Assembly: GCA_963969595.1 (NCBI GenBank)
Contig: OZ018411.1
Location: forward strand, 30,825,445-30,889,444
DNA length: 64,000 bases
Direction: 5' to 3'
Source: Neckera pumila
Taxonomy: Eukaryota > Streptophyta > Bryopsida > Hypnales > Neckeraceae
How positions within the stretch are numbered: the stretch's first letter is position 1; every line of letters begins with the position of its first letter. This document shows, piece after piece, positions 22,340 through 32,729 of this stretch. The position numbers and the translations under genes are program-made. The notes under the pieces are model-generated. The model was not told the DNA's origin, did not search any database, and saw only the letters and a program-made list of their open reading frames with translations.

Positions 22340-24510
22340 TTCCACTTCAATCATGATTCAAACTATAAATTATATTAAATTTGTTTGGAAATTTCACAAG
22401 TGCGCTTGAGGTGTGCTTGATGTGGTCTTTACATATAGGATGAAACGTTTATCTCACAAGTAAAGCGCACCATTGCTTTTTTCATTTAATTGGAATCAAA
22501 ATTTCCCCCCAAATTGTATAGGAAATATATATTTTACAAGTGATGAGCAAACAACTTTGCTTAATAAACCTCAAGCACACATAAAACACACATTGGAAAA
22601 CCACATCTAATAAAATCAAGTCACGAGTTTTTTGTTCTGAAATGAAATAGAAATACTAAAGACATGTAGATAGACTTGAAGCACACCTCAATCACAACTT
22701 TTTCAATTTGAATGCATTTTAAACAAAGAGAGAATTTTTCATATGAACTTGAAGTTCACATGCAGGGTACCTTATTTTCCACCCCTTCAATCATAAACTG
22801 AAATAAATATAATTCTTGTTCTTTATAAATTCAAGTACAACAGAAATTTTAAGAATGTGCTTGAAGGTTGCTTGTTTAGTTGAAGTAAACCTTAAGCACT
22901 GTTAAGCATGGTAGGAGCACACTTCAAGCACTTTATTATTTAAGCTTAATTTCTAAACCAAAAAAAATTTCAAATTAAAATTTTTTTAATACAAAGAAAT
23001 CTCAGTAGTAGGAATTTGTTTGAGGTGAACTTATGGTAGACCTCAAACGCATTTGAAGCCATTTCATTTATACTTGAAATTTTGAAAAATATTTTTTTTT
23101 CAGGAGTTTCTTCTTTCAAAACCAGTGAGAATAGTAGAAACTTACGGTAGGTATATTTCAAGTACAGGTCATGCACCTGTGAAGCATACTTCAAACATTT
23201 TTTAATAAAATTTAAAATTTTGAGAAGAGGATTCTATTATCTTCAGATTTATTTAATTTGAAATGAATGAAAATAGTGAAAATGTATACTAGATGTGCTT
23301 GAGGTGTACCTGAAGCATATTTCAAGCATTTGATGATTTGATATTGAATTATTCAATATCAGATTTAAATTTAAAATCATTTTTAGGATCCAAAGTATTT
23401 TGAATAGTAAAAATGTGCTTCAACCTTCAGGTGAACTTGAAGTAGACCTGAAGCACACCTTTAGCTTTTTTATTTATATTTGAAATTTGATCTTCTGGTC
23501 TAGCTTTCTTTCAAAGCAATGAAAATAAAAGAGACATACTTTACATATGCTTGAGGTCTTCGCAAAGCGTACTTGAAGCAACTTGTGATTTTCTTTGGTA
23601 TGTATTGTAAAAGATTTCAATTTGAAGTTGTCTTTATAATCCAACATAATTTAAACGGTACAAATGTGCTTGAGGGCTTCAGGCATGTTTGACGTCTATC
23701 TGAAGCAAACCTCAAAAACTTTTTTTTTTTTCCCTTTTAGATTTGAATTGTTTTTCGGCTTCTTTATAAAGCAATGAAACAAGATAAAGTATACTGCCCA
23801 ATCAACCTTAGGTCTACACTCTACAGTCTACTTGAAGCACGCTTCAACCTTTTCATGATTTAGATTTGCATTTTTATCAGAAGAATTCAATATTTAAAAT
23901 AAAAATAAAAATTATTCAAGGTATCTTGACAAGATGGTATTTGCTTGAGATATGCTTGAGCTAGACCTCAAGCACACATCAATCACTTTTACTTACGCTT
24001 TAAATTTTGGAAATAAGCATTTCATTTTTAAATTTTTCATCATTTCAAAGCAATGCAAAAACAAGAGATGTTTTGTAGATGTGTGTGAGGTCTACTGTAA
24101 GCACACTTCAAGGACCTTATAATTTCATTTCGTATATGTAGTACAAGATTTCAATTTTGAATTGTTTTTATTATCCAACCATAAGATAATAGTGGAAATG
24201 TACTTCAAGTGTGCTTCAAGGTTACTCCATGCAGAACTCAAGTATTGTTAATCCAAGTTAAATTTTTCATAGCTTCTTATTCCAAGGTAATTTCAGTAGA
24301 GGAAGTGCGCTTCAGGTGTGCTTTATGTGTTCTTGACGTGAACCTCAAGCATATCTCAAGCACACCGAAGCATTTCTAGTCGAATTTGAAATTTTTGAAG
24401 AACGTTTTTAATTTTTAGGTGATTGTTTTTTAAAGGCAATTACATTAATGGAAGTGTGCTTCAGGTGCGCTTGATGTTTACCTCAAGCACATGTGAAGCA
24501 CAAAGTCCTT
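22340..24510. repeat. degenerate tandem array built on GTGCTTGAGGT / ACCTCAAGCAC
   Basis: Over about 2.2 kb, units of very roughly 150-180 bp each carry a GTGCTTGAGGTGT-like motif and, 15-40 bp later, its inverted form (for example ACCTCAAGCACACATC), separated by AT-rich spacers containing TTTGAAATTT. Each unit could therefore fold into a hairpin. No coding sequence is present. Confidence 0.7.
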
Positions 24511-24609
24511 TGAGACTGAATTTGGAACTTAAAAAACTTGTTTGAACTTTGAACTTTGAGTTCCTTTTTGTCCCCTAAGGTTTCATTAGTACAGCTGTGG
24601 TGCATTGTC

Positions 24610-25270
24610 GCTAGAAGTTTATTCTCCGGACCGATTTCCCAACCGACCGACCAATTTGCCGATGGCCGTCCACACTGCTCGGACGAGCGGTCTAGAAGCC
24701 GACCGGAAAAGCCGACGGACCAAGACCCTGACCAAAAGCCTGACCAAAAACCGGACCGAAAGCCGGATCGAAACCTGACCGCCCGAAAACCGGCCCGAAA
24801 ATCGGACCGACTGAAAACCAGATCGAAACTGAAAACTGGACCGACCAAAAACCTGACCGAAAACCTGACCGACCAAAGACCCGACCGAAAACTTGACCGA
24901 CCGAAAACTTGACCGACCAAAAACTTGACCAACCAAAAACTTGACCGACCGAATACCCGTCCGAAAATCGGACCCAGCGGAATCCCGACCGAAAACCTGT
25001 CCGACTGAATACCCGACCGACCGACCCAAAACCCGTCCAAAAACCGACGCGACCGAAAACCTGACCGAAAACTATACGACCGAAAACTTGACCGAAAACT
25101 GTACGACCGAAAACCCGACTAAAAACCTGACCAACCGAAAATCCGACCGACCGACCGAAAAGCAGTCCGAAAACCGGCCCGACCAAAAACTGCACCAACT
25201 GAAAACCCGACCGCTGTGCTGACGGACCGATCACCCGTCCGAAAACCCGACCGAACGATCGGACGACCGA
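24610..25270 (+). repeat. CCGACCGAAAACC tandem array
   Basis: About 50 imperfect units of GACCGAAAACC or CCGACCGAAAAC fill this stretch. The same unit in inverse orientation (GGTTTTCGGTCGG) fills 34735-35045, at the right end of the element. All six frames are open over long distances, giving spurious Asp/Arg/Lys- and Phe/Gly/Ser-rich ORFs. Confidence 0.85.
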
Positions 25271-25440
25271 CTCCGTCGAAGCTGTCCGCCTTTTACGTCC
25301 GCTCTTTCGTCGGTGGCCGTGCGATCAGAAGGCCGACAGATGTGATCCGCACAATCCTGGGGTCGGTCGGCGTGTCGTTCGATTCGGTCGTACGCGACCG
25401 CCTCGGCTTCTCCGCCGACCGAGCGCATAAATAGCGGGGC
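25271..25440 (+). promoter_or_regulatory. promoter of the 370-aa gene
   Basis: Further GGTCGG/CCGACC units are followed by CGCATAAATAGCGG, with the TATA box at 25426-25433, about 285 bp upstream of the ATG at 25715. The layout matches the other three gene starts in the element. Confidence 0.6.
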
Positions 25441-25714
25441 GAACGCTCAGTTCTTCACAGTTCCTTCCCTTTCGGAGTGGGCAGATCCAGCGCCTTCGGG
25501 TACCTGCGTGCCCCTTCCGGCTTGGTGTGTGAGGGACTAGGCTGGGACACTGAGGTGCTTTCAGCAATTCTGTGCCAGTTACGTGTTGCATTTCAGAGAT
25601 TGTTGTACTGCTTCACTTCATTCACTCGCTAAAATTCTAGAGCTCTTAGACCGCACGTTGCACAATTGAAATTGAAATTTACGATTCATTGTTTTCAGTT
25701 TCAACAAGGTCATC

Positions 25715-26827
25715 ATGTCACACAGAACACCAAGGGGCAAAGGCGGTAAGTCCAAGAGGGGAAAATCGCAGGACATGAATTGGCAGGATTGGGCTGACCC
25801 ATTCTGTGTAGCTGAGCTTGGATGGGAAGATGAGCCCACAAAATTGTGGACCTGCACAATGTGCAAAAAGTATGTAAAAATGACACATGTCTGCAAACTC
25901 TGGTCACATGAGCGCACAATGTATCAACATCCTCGTTGGGAAGGACAAATCAGCACATGTATGAGCAAGCACTTTGTGCAACGGTACAAGGAAGTCCAAG
26001 AAGCAGCAGGTTTACCAAACAACAAAACAAATATCATGTTGTATGGTGTTATGGCCATGGTTTGGACAGAGATTGTACTGCACAAAGAAGTGGATTGGCG
26101 CACTGTTCCGGGTAAAGATGTGCACAAATTGAATTGCAGCGCCCACGTGATTGATTCGAACTGGACAGGTCCCAGCGATTGCATGTATGAGCATTCTAAT
26201 CGAGGATATGGCCATCTTCCTACAGTTGTGTTGCCGAATGTAGAGGATGAACTCGATGAAGAAGATGATGACGATGATGCTCCTGCTCCCGTAACATTTG
26301 GAGGAACACAGTTATGCCAAGAAGAACAAGACAACATACAATACGAACAAGAAATGCATGAGGCCATGCGAAGAAGCCTAGAAGATCGTGGTCAACAACT
26401 TGGGCACGATAGGTCATACAAACGTGACCGTGGTGCATATGGCCCACCACAAGGCGGAAGTCATTCTCAATATGGTAATGATCCACGAGGTGAATCTCGA
26501 GGCAGAGAAGGAAGCCATGGAATCGTGCAATATGGTGGTTCTAGCCAAGGAGGCTCACAATACTACGGTGGGACCACTAGAGGTGGGTCATATGAGCATC
26601 AAGGAAGCTCTTATTATAGTCGTCCAAGCAAAGGTCGATCTGTCCATAGTGTTTCAGCTCCTCCGCCGACTTTTGGAGGTCCTGGCTACGACATTCATGG
26701 ACAAGCAGGTGCATCAAGTGGACGTGGAGACATCTACGGTGGAGGTCCATATCTTGGGGTTTATGGGTCTGGTTCTACTGGGCCAAGTCAGAGAGATGAC
26801 ACCGATTCAGATTCCGAGGAAGAATAG
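25715..26827 (+). CDS. Cys/His-domain protein with UIM and Gly/Ser/Tyr-rich tail (370 aa)
   Basis: The frame is intact from ATG 25715 to the stop at 26827. Residues 1-20 are basic. Residues 44-130 carry a domain shared with the RING gene at 16917: WTCTMCKKYVKM (Cys47, Cys50), CKLW, STCMSKHFVQRYKEV, then KEVDWRTVP. Residues 176-188 are very acidic. Residues 210-225, YEQEMHEAMRRSLEDR, fit the ubiquitin-interacting motif (Ala217, Ser221, acidic flanks). Residues 225-356 are rich in Gly, Ser, Tyr and Arg with GGS, YGG and RGG units, like RNA-binding or phase-separating tails, and the end is DSDSEEE. The function is unknown; the combination suggests ubiquitin reading and condensate formation, perhaps with the RING protein. 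It has the same promoter design as the other genes of the element. Confidence 0.75.
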   Translation: MSHRTPRGKGGKSKRGKSQDMNWQDWADPFCVAELGWEDEPTKLWTCTMCKKYVKMTHVCKLWSHERTMYQHPRWEGQISTCMSKHFVQRYKEVQEAAGLPNNKTNIMLYGVMAMVWTEIVLHKEVDWRTVPGKDVHKLNCSAHVIDSNWTGPSDCMYEHSNRGYGHLPTVVLPNVEDELDEEDDDDDAPAPVTFGGTQLCQEEQDNIQYEQEMHEAMRRSLEDRGQQLGHDRSYKRDRGAYGPPQGGSHSQYGNDPRGESRGREGSHGIVQYGGSSQGGSQYYGGTTRGGSYEHQGSSYYSRPSKGRSVHSVSAPPPTFGGPGYDIHGQAGASSGRGDIYGGGPYLGVYGSGSTGPSQRDDTDSDSEEE

Positions 26828-27347
26828 TGTGTATTGTTGGAATGACTTTCTTTTAGAATACAATCATATATGTTGTTAAATGTACATGGAATGTTTTTTC
26901 ATGGCAAGCATAGTACAATGATCTCTGTGAAGTGCAATATTGTATTTTGCACTGTACATAGAATGGCCTTTTTTGAGAATATGTGAGACATTGGTAGGTA
27001 TTCAAGGTTACCATTATTGAATACCATTTTTGGCGAAACCAAGTTTTTTTATTAATATAAATATTGTACCGGAGTACCAGAGTAACCGGACGGCTTTCTC
27101 CCATCATCTCATGTTAAAGTCAATACAGACTTGCAAATGAAAAGTATATTCCAAATATATAAGGAAAATATTGAATTGCTTTTAAACCCTGAAGTCCCAA
27201 ATCTATCATTTTATCCTAAAGCTATGAAAATTGCCACTTTAGTTGCATTTGTCTTAGGTCAGTTGGATGATGTATGTGAATGTTTACAAAGTTGGTTTGT
27301 ATAAATAGGAAGGTACTAACATGTGAATTTGGAAAAATTGAGTGTTT
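26828..27347. other. 3' flank of the 370-aa gene, with a TTAA-element fragment
   Basis: No gene is seen. 27178-27260 matches the first ~80 bp of family 1 TTAA elements (TTTTAAACCCTGAAGTCCC) and appears to be a truncated copy. Confidence 0.45.
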
Positions 27348-28240
27348 TTAACCCTTGAAGTTCCAAGGCCATTTTGTTGTCTACAACCACCCAAAGCTGC
27401 CATTTTTGTTGCATTCACCCATGAACACGGAATTCTATTTTTTTTTAATCTAAGTGTAGGATCTTGTACTTCACTTGTCAAAAATGATGTGGTCAAAATT
27501 TCATGAAGTTTAACCATATAGGTTGGAGGTTATTAGCATTCAAACTTGAAAAAGAAATTTTTTTTGAATGCTGGCTTCCAATTTGTGCTGAATTTGATCT
27601 GCAATTGTATAATATTTTTGAAATACAAATTTTGAATTCAAGATTTTGTATGTTGGAGACGTGAGTTGGAAGTCTAGAATTTTGTTTTAAAGAGAACACT
27701 TTGTTTTCATTATTTTAAAAATTATTAAGTAGAAGTTGGTGAGTAGGTCGAAGACAAGAAAAACAAATTTGTTAATAGATTTCACATAGGATTGAAATAT
27801 AATGATTCCATTGTTGAGATTATTTAAGTCAGAAAACACAACATTTTGGAAAAAAATATTTGAAAGTTTCTTGGAATTGTATTGAGAAAAGAATTTTAGA
27901 AGTCATTTTCCTAAAAAGATGCTCAAATTCTCTGAAAAGCAAAGTTCTCCATAAATTTTTCATTATTAGTCCAAACAAAAGGAATGGAAGGTTCACATGT
28001 AGAGAAAAGTATAAAATTTTCCAAAAAGATTTTTTTTTTTTTTTTTGGACTTGTTCTGATAATCTGATATAACTTTTGCTCCCAGGCACCAATTGAAATA
28101 AAAAATCTATTATGACAAAGCTAATCAACTTTCCTATGAAATAGGTAAGTTTCAGAATGTTTCAATATAAATTGAGGTCAGAGGTAAACGCCCAAAATGT
28201 ATTTTGTCTTGCTCGGAGACAATGGAACTTCTGGGGTTGA
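27348..28240. mobile_element. TTAA-flanked piggyBac-like element (family 1)
   Basis: TTAA at 27348-27351 leads CCCTTGAAGTTCCAAGGCC. The right end is AATGGAACTTCTGGGG then TTGA at 28237-28240, one base away from TTAA. The interior order of blocks matches 55918-56852. Noncoding. Confidence 0.65.
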
Positions 28241-28464
28241 ACATTGCATGTGCATTTTGGGCTCCATGAAGTAGAGTCCCAAGGCCTTACTTTTGGCAAG
28301 AAATCTTAGACTTCCAATTTCTATAGGATAGAATATAACAATTAGAAACTTCTTTTATGGGCACATGACCACATATAGGCATAGGATCTTACATCCAACT
28401 AGTATATGGATTTGTGGAGCATTTGACATAATTTTGGACCACACATATTGCAAGATATTTGTGT

Positions 28465-29621
28465 TTAATCCCTAAAGTTTTTTGACTATGTTTTTACTTT
28501 TTACTACAACTGCATTAAAACTACCAGTTCTAGTATAAGTACCAAATTCTAGAATTTTTTTAATTTTGGACACATATAACCATAGGATCTTGCAATGAAT
28601 GGGTTTGAAAATATGCGGCAAAAATTTCAGAATTTTCCACCATGTAGATTGTAAGATAATAGCGTTTCAATTGACAAAAATGCTTTTTGGGTCCCTGCGA
28701 AAAACAGGGCACCTGCACTTCACAAGGTCACATTCATATGAAAAAATGTCCAAAATGGGGGTAACTCTTAGAATTCATTCTTGAAGGCAAGTTAGGTACA
28801 TGCTTGACAAATTTTAGGTCATTTACAATTGTACAACACATAGGAAGAAAATAGAAGATAGAAAAAAAAGAGGATGATTCAGAGGACTACATTGTTCTGA
28901 ATTTCATTGAAGAATAGGAAGAAGCCAATTCCATTGGTTGTAATGTTAAAATGAAGAATGTACACCCAATTTTTTTATTTTTATTTTCAGGAATATTGAA
29001 ATTTGAATTAAATAATTGACTTTGAATATTTTTTTAGAGTAAGGATTTCAAAACTACCTTCAACTAAGATCGGAATGGAATGATTCAAAGCTTCTTGCGT
29101 ATATACGAATCTAAAGAACCAATTTGAAATTTTAATTTTTTAACCCTAAAACGACGCTGAAGTCGTTTTCTGGTCGATGAATGAGAGGGGATCTTGTAGT
29201 CTAGGATAGAAATGTATGATTTCATCCTCGAAAATAAGAGTGGAAAGGGGAGAGCTTTTATAGTGCTTTGACTTTCGATGCTTACTTTAGGAATTTTTTA
29301 TTCTAATTGTTCCCACGGTTTCAAAAAACCATGATTTCCACCGTTCCACGTAAACCAGTTCGGCGTTGAAGGGTTAAACAAGTGATTTTTTAAGAAGTTT
29401 TTTTGCTGCCTGAGCTGCCCAGAGATAAAAGAAAACTGCATATCATGCAATAACTTTTTCACCTTGTGGTTGGATGTTGTGAAATTATTGGGCCTTGAAG
29501 CTACTCCTCAGACACATCGTGTGTGAAAATTTGAAAGAAGGAAAATAAAAATTCCATGCATAATGAATTGCCTAAAATCGCTATCTTGCCCCAAAATGAT
29601 ATTTGATCCTTTAGGGGTTAA
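28465..29621. mobile_element. TTAA-flanked element, family 2 (1.16 kb), nested
   Basis: TTAA at 28465-28468 is followed by TCCCTAAAG, and the right end is CCTTTAGGGG then TTAA at 29618-29621. Interior sequence matches the family 2 copy at 32730-33742. It sits in a family 1 element whose empty site is preserved at 56112-56115. Confidence 0.75.
29140..29377. mobile_element. 238-bp TTAA-flanked MITE, nested in the family 2 element
   Basis: TTAA at 29140-29143 and 29374-29377 encloses CCCTAAAACGACGCTGAAG ... CGGCGTTGAAGGG, giving inverted ends of about 15 bp. The uninterrupted family 2 copy has CTTAAAGTGATTTTTTAAG near 33461, which is the empty site. It is less AT-rich than its host element. Confidence 0.8.
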
Positions 29622-30149
29622 AGTGGAGAAAAGAAGTTTTTGAAGACATTGTGGGATGCAGTCTTCTGCTTTTGAAGTTTGTAAACTTGAAACTTTTGAA
29701 ATAGTGAGTTGTGAGCTTTGAATTTGGAAATTGGAAATTCTGGTGAGAGTTTAGCCAAGAAGAAATTTCAGAAAACTTAATTATCAATATTTTAAAAATT
29801 CATAAAGAGAATTGTCAAAGTGGGTACAATAAATCTTCAATTTTAATATCTTTTGCATTTAATAAGACTAGAGTAATTGAATGGTAAGATTATTGTAGCC
29901 CAAAAAATTGAACTACACACACCTATTTTGGGGAAAAAATATTGAAGAAATTTCATTCAAGAATGAATTTCTACAAATTCATTTTCTGAAGTGCATTGAA
30001 AATAAGATTGTATAGAACTTTTCATAACCAATCCAAATGGAATGAATGAAAGCTTTCTAAATTGACAACAATATCATCAATGGGAAAAGAACACACAAAG
30101 AAAACATTCTTTGTTGGCTGCCACCGTCTTCCCTATTTTCAGCTTATTT

Positions 30150-30370
30150 CACCCTAAAACCGCCGGCCGCCCTCCCCGCCGACCGCCTCCCCGCCGACTG
30201 CCCTCCCGGCCGACCGCTATGGCGAATTCTAAGCCCTCGCAACCGTCCGATGGAGCGGTCGCGCCATCGGATGCGGCGTACCAGCCGATGGAGCGGTCGG
30301 GCCGTCCGATGCGGCGAACCCTAAACCCATGGAGCGGTCGGGCCGACCGCAAAGTATAAGAGGGGCGGAT
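30150..30370 (+). promoter_or_regulatory. kinase-gene promoter: CGGTCGG/GCCGACC cluster plus TATA
   Basis: GCCGACCGCC and GGAGCGGTCGGGCC units crowd 30165-30350, then AAGTATAAGAGGGGCGG (TATA at 30355-30361), about 260 bp before the ATG at 30621. GGAGCGGTCG with CCGATG between units recurs with a period near 25-45 bp. Confidence 0.6.
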
Positions 30371-30620
30371 GGCCCAACCGCTCCCTCACTTTTGCTCACC
30401 CCCTTGCCTTGTGCAAGCGTGGAGCGGAGAGCTTGGTGGTTCGTCCTCCATTGGCTCCTCTCCTCGGGAAAGCAAGAGTCCGCTTTTGGGGGCCCCTTAT
30501 TGCTAAATTTTTGTACAAGTTCATTGAAGATTACGTGTACCTCAGAGTGAAATTGAATTGGAAGTTTGAAACTGGTAATTTTCATTACCAACTGTAATTA
30601 AATATCGGTAATTCATCACG

Positions 30621-32105
30621 ATGCCAAGGGCAAAGAAGGCTGCGAAGAGGAGAAAAAGGGTGCAATCATGGCAATCAAGTATCAAAGAGTTTAAGGAAAT
30701 TCCCTCGGATGCATGCAAGAACTTTCTCATCGAATTCACCTTGAAATTCTTTGAGTCTGAAACTACTCTTTCTTTAGACAGCAAATACATTAGATACAAA
30801 GAAGAGTGTTCCAAAAAATTCATCGATGATATGACACAGAAGACGATGGAAGCTCTTCATGTTCCTGAATGGCATCATGAAATGGAGAAGAAGGGCTTCT
30901 TGAAATTTCTTCACAACAGGGCATATGATGCGCTGTGGAATTCCAAAGTGGTTCTCGCAAAATATGTGAAGGAGCACCGTGCCAATGATGAAGCTTTTCA
31001 GGAAGTCATCCTCAGAGCTGATTTATTCACAAAGCGGTGCAAGCCATTTGCTCAATCGCGGAATAGAAAGAAGTCAATGTTATGGTGGAATAGTGATGAT
31101 GGGAAGGCTGAATTATACCATGGCAGGAGACATCTCGTTGCTCTTCCCGAGACGGCACAAGTGATAGCCCAAGATGATAAAATCATAAAGGGTGGATACG
31201 CTACAATTCGGAGGGTCCGAATTGAAGGTTGTGCTCCTATAGCACCGTTTTGGGAGTTTGCAGCAAAGAGATCTCACCAACACAACAAAAGGCCCAAGTT
31301 AGCGAAGTTGGAACACTTGAACGAATCAATGGCAGTGAGGATTTCGCACCCGGGAGTAATACATTTTGTTGCAGTGCATGCGACAAGGAATGAAGGATAC
31401 TCCTATTGGTGGAATGACGGAACACTGCGTCATATGCTGAACATGGATAATGCTTATCCAGACAACATACATGTTCGGTTGTTGTATGACAATCCAACAA
31501 ATGCAGAGGTGATTAACGCTTTCCGCCTTGCTCGGTTCAGGAAAAAGCGAACGGAACTTACATGGGCGTTTGTGCACATTATGAATGCAGTGCATGTTGC
31601 TGGACATCTCCACAATGATATTTCTCCAGACAACATCATGTTTCACTTCCCCGATGACGAGTCACGTGTGTACGTTGGAATTTGTGATTGGGGCTTGACT
31701 AGCTTAGCTAGTGAACATCCTAAATCCTTGTACACATTCACATCTGCCATTCAGAGGGACCAAACTTTGGCAGAGAGGTGGTGGTTGGATCCTAGTAGCG
31801 CCTATTTGCACAAAATTGATGCGAATGAGGACGTCATTCCAAGGTTATCATGCGAAACGGAAGCACATGCGGTTGCTAAAATAGCTCAAAGGATGAACAT
31901 GCAATGCATGTCCGAAGCCTACACTGCACTGCAGAAGGAAACTCCACAAGTCAGCAAATTCAAACACCAAGCATTGGGACTGGCATTTCACCAATACTTG
32001 GACCGGGTCATCAGAAAAGAAAGCACTTTGGCCCACGTCGTGAATCGATTTTGCACTACTTTCAAGTTCCCTATGCCCAATGAATATTTTCGGCAATCAT
32101 ACTGA
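30621..32105 (+). CDS. transposon-borne divergent protein kinase (494 aa)
   Basis: The ORF is intact from ATG 30621 to the stop at 32105. Residues 5-13 (KKAAKRRKR) look like a nuclear localisation signal. Residues 20-170 are a helical N-terminal extension I do not recognise. The kinase fold has IIKGGYATIRRVRI (glycine loop, 188-201), Lys216 in FAAKR, ISHPGVIHFVAV (241-252), the catalytic loop HNDISPDNIM (331-340, Asp333, Asn338) and CDWG in place of DFG (Asp356). All catalytic residues are present, so activity is plausible. The HxDISxxNIM plus DWG pattern recalls FunK1-type kinases of fungi, but this is a recollection. Its carriage in a hAT element could serve to phosphorylate transposase or host regulators. 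Confidence 0.8.
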   Translation: MPRAKKAAKRRKRVQSWQSSIKEFKEIPSDACKNFLIEFTLKFFESETTLSLDSKYIRYKEECSKKFIDDMTQKTMEALHVPEWHHEMEKKGFLKFLHNRAYDALWNSKVVLAKYVKEHRANDEAFQEVILRADLFTKRCKPFAQSRNRKKSMLWWNSDDGKAELYHGRRHLVALPETAQVIAQDDKIIKGGYATIRRVRIEGCAPIAPFWEFAAKRSHQHNKRPKLAKLEHLNESMAVRISHPGVIHFVAVHATRNEGYSYWWNDGTLRHMLNMDNAYPDNIHVRLLYDNPTNAEVINAFRLARFRKKRTELTWAFVHIMNAVHVAGHLHNDISPDNIMFHFPDDESRVYVGICDWGLTSLASEHPKSLYTFTSAIQRDQTLAERWWLDPSSAYLHKIDANEDVIPRLSCETEAHAVAKIAQRMNMQCMSEAYTALQKETPQVSKFKHQALGLAFHQYLDRVIRKESTLAHVVNRFCTTFKFPMPNEYFRQSY

Positions 32106-32729
32106 ATATCAATAGGTTACCGACTTACCGTAGTATATAGAATTATAGAGATACATAAGTAGTTAATGAATGTAGAGGTGAGGATTTATCGTATGTAGAG
32201 GACGTAGTATATATGCACATATAATGTATACCAATGTATGTGGAATTGGACATACATTTTGATTTTTTGTGTGTTTTGGAAATTGTAATGAATAGAAGTG
32301 TTTACTCTATGAACTGTATGCTTTGTTTGGATGTGAAGTGCAATATTTCTTGTTAATGGATATTGAATTAGCTCGGTTGCATGACAAATAGCATGATATA
32401 TGACATTTGGATATTTTGAACTTAGGCGTGAAGCGACACATTTGTAGGGTGAAAGGAATATTAAGAAAATGTGAAGATCTGAAAGGCCAAAAAGTGAGGT
32501 GCAAAATATGAAGAAAATTTTAATTCATACCATTCAAAGGATTTATGAGGATTTAAATTTCATACCATTTCAAGGATTCAAATCCCCTACCCACAAAGAA
32601 ATAAGATGTGAAAAGAGAAGTAGAATATGAAACCAATGAAAGTACGTAACTAAATATGAAAAGGTGTCAATTTGAACCAAAAAAATTTCCCTGAGAAAAG
32701 TTTGTTTTTGAAAAATTAAGGGTGTGAAC
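32106..32729. other. 3' flank of the kinase gene
   Basis: AT-rich spacer with no gene. TTTCATACCATT(T)CAAGGATT is repeated twice near 32525-32580. Confidence 0.4.

Larger units (their letters stand above)
28270..30150. mobile_element. family 1 TTAA element split by a family 2 element
   Basis: 28270-28464 and 29622-30150 are consecutive parts of a family 1 element. Joined at TTAA they restore the sequence seen at 56105-56125 (GATATCTGTGTTTAAAGTG). The right part fades into the CCGACC-rich kinase promoter near 30150, so its right end is lost. Confidence 0.6.

Noticed and set aside
24483..25434. Long ORFs in several frames with Asp/Arg/Lys/Pro or Phe/Gly/Ser/Val-rich products
   Set aside because: They are translations of the CCGACCGAAAACC array; all frames are open because the unit lacks stops. 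No start context or conserved domain.
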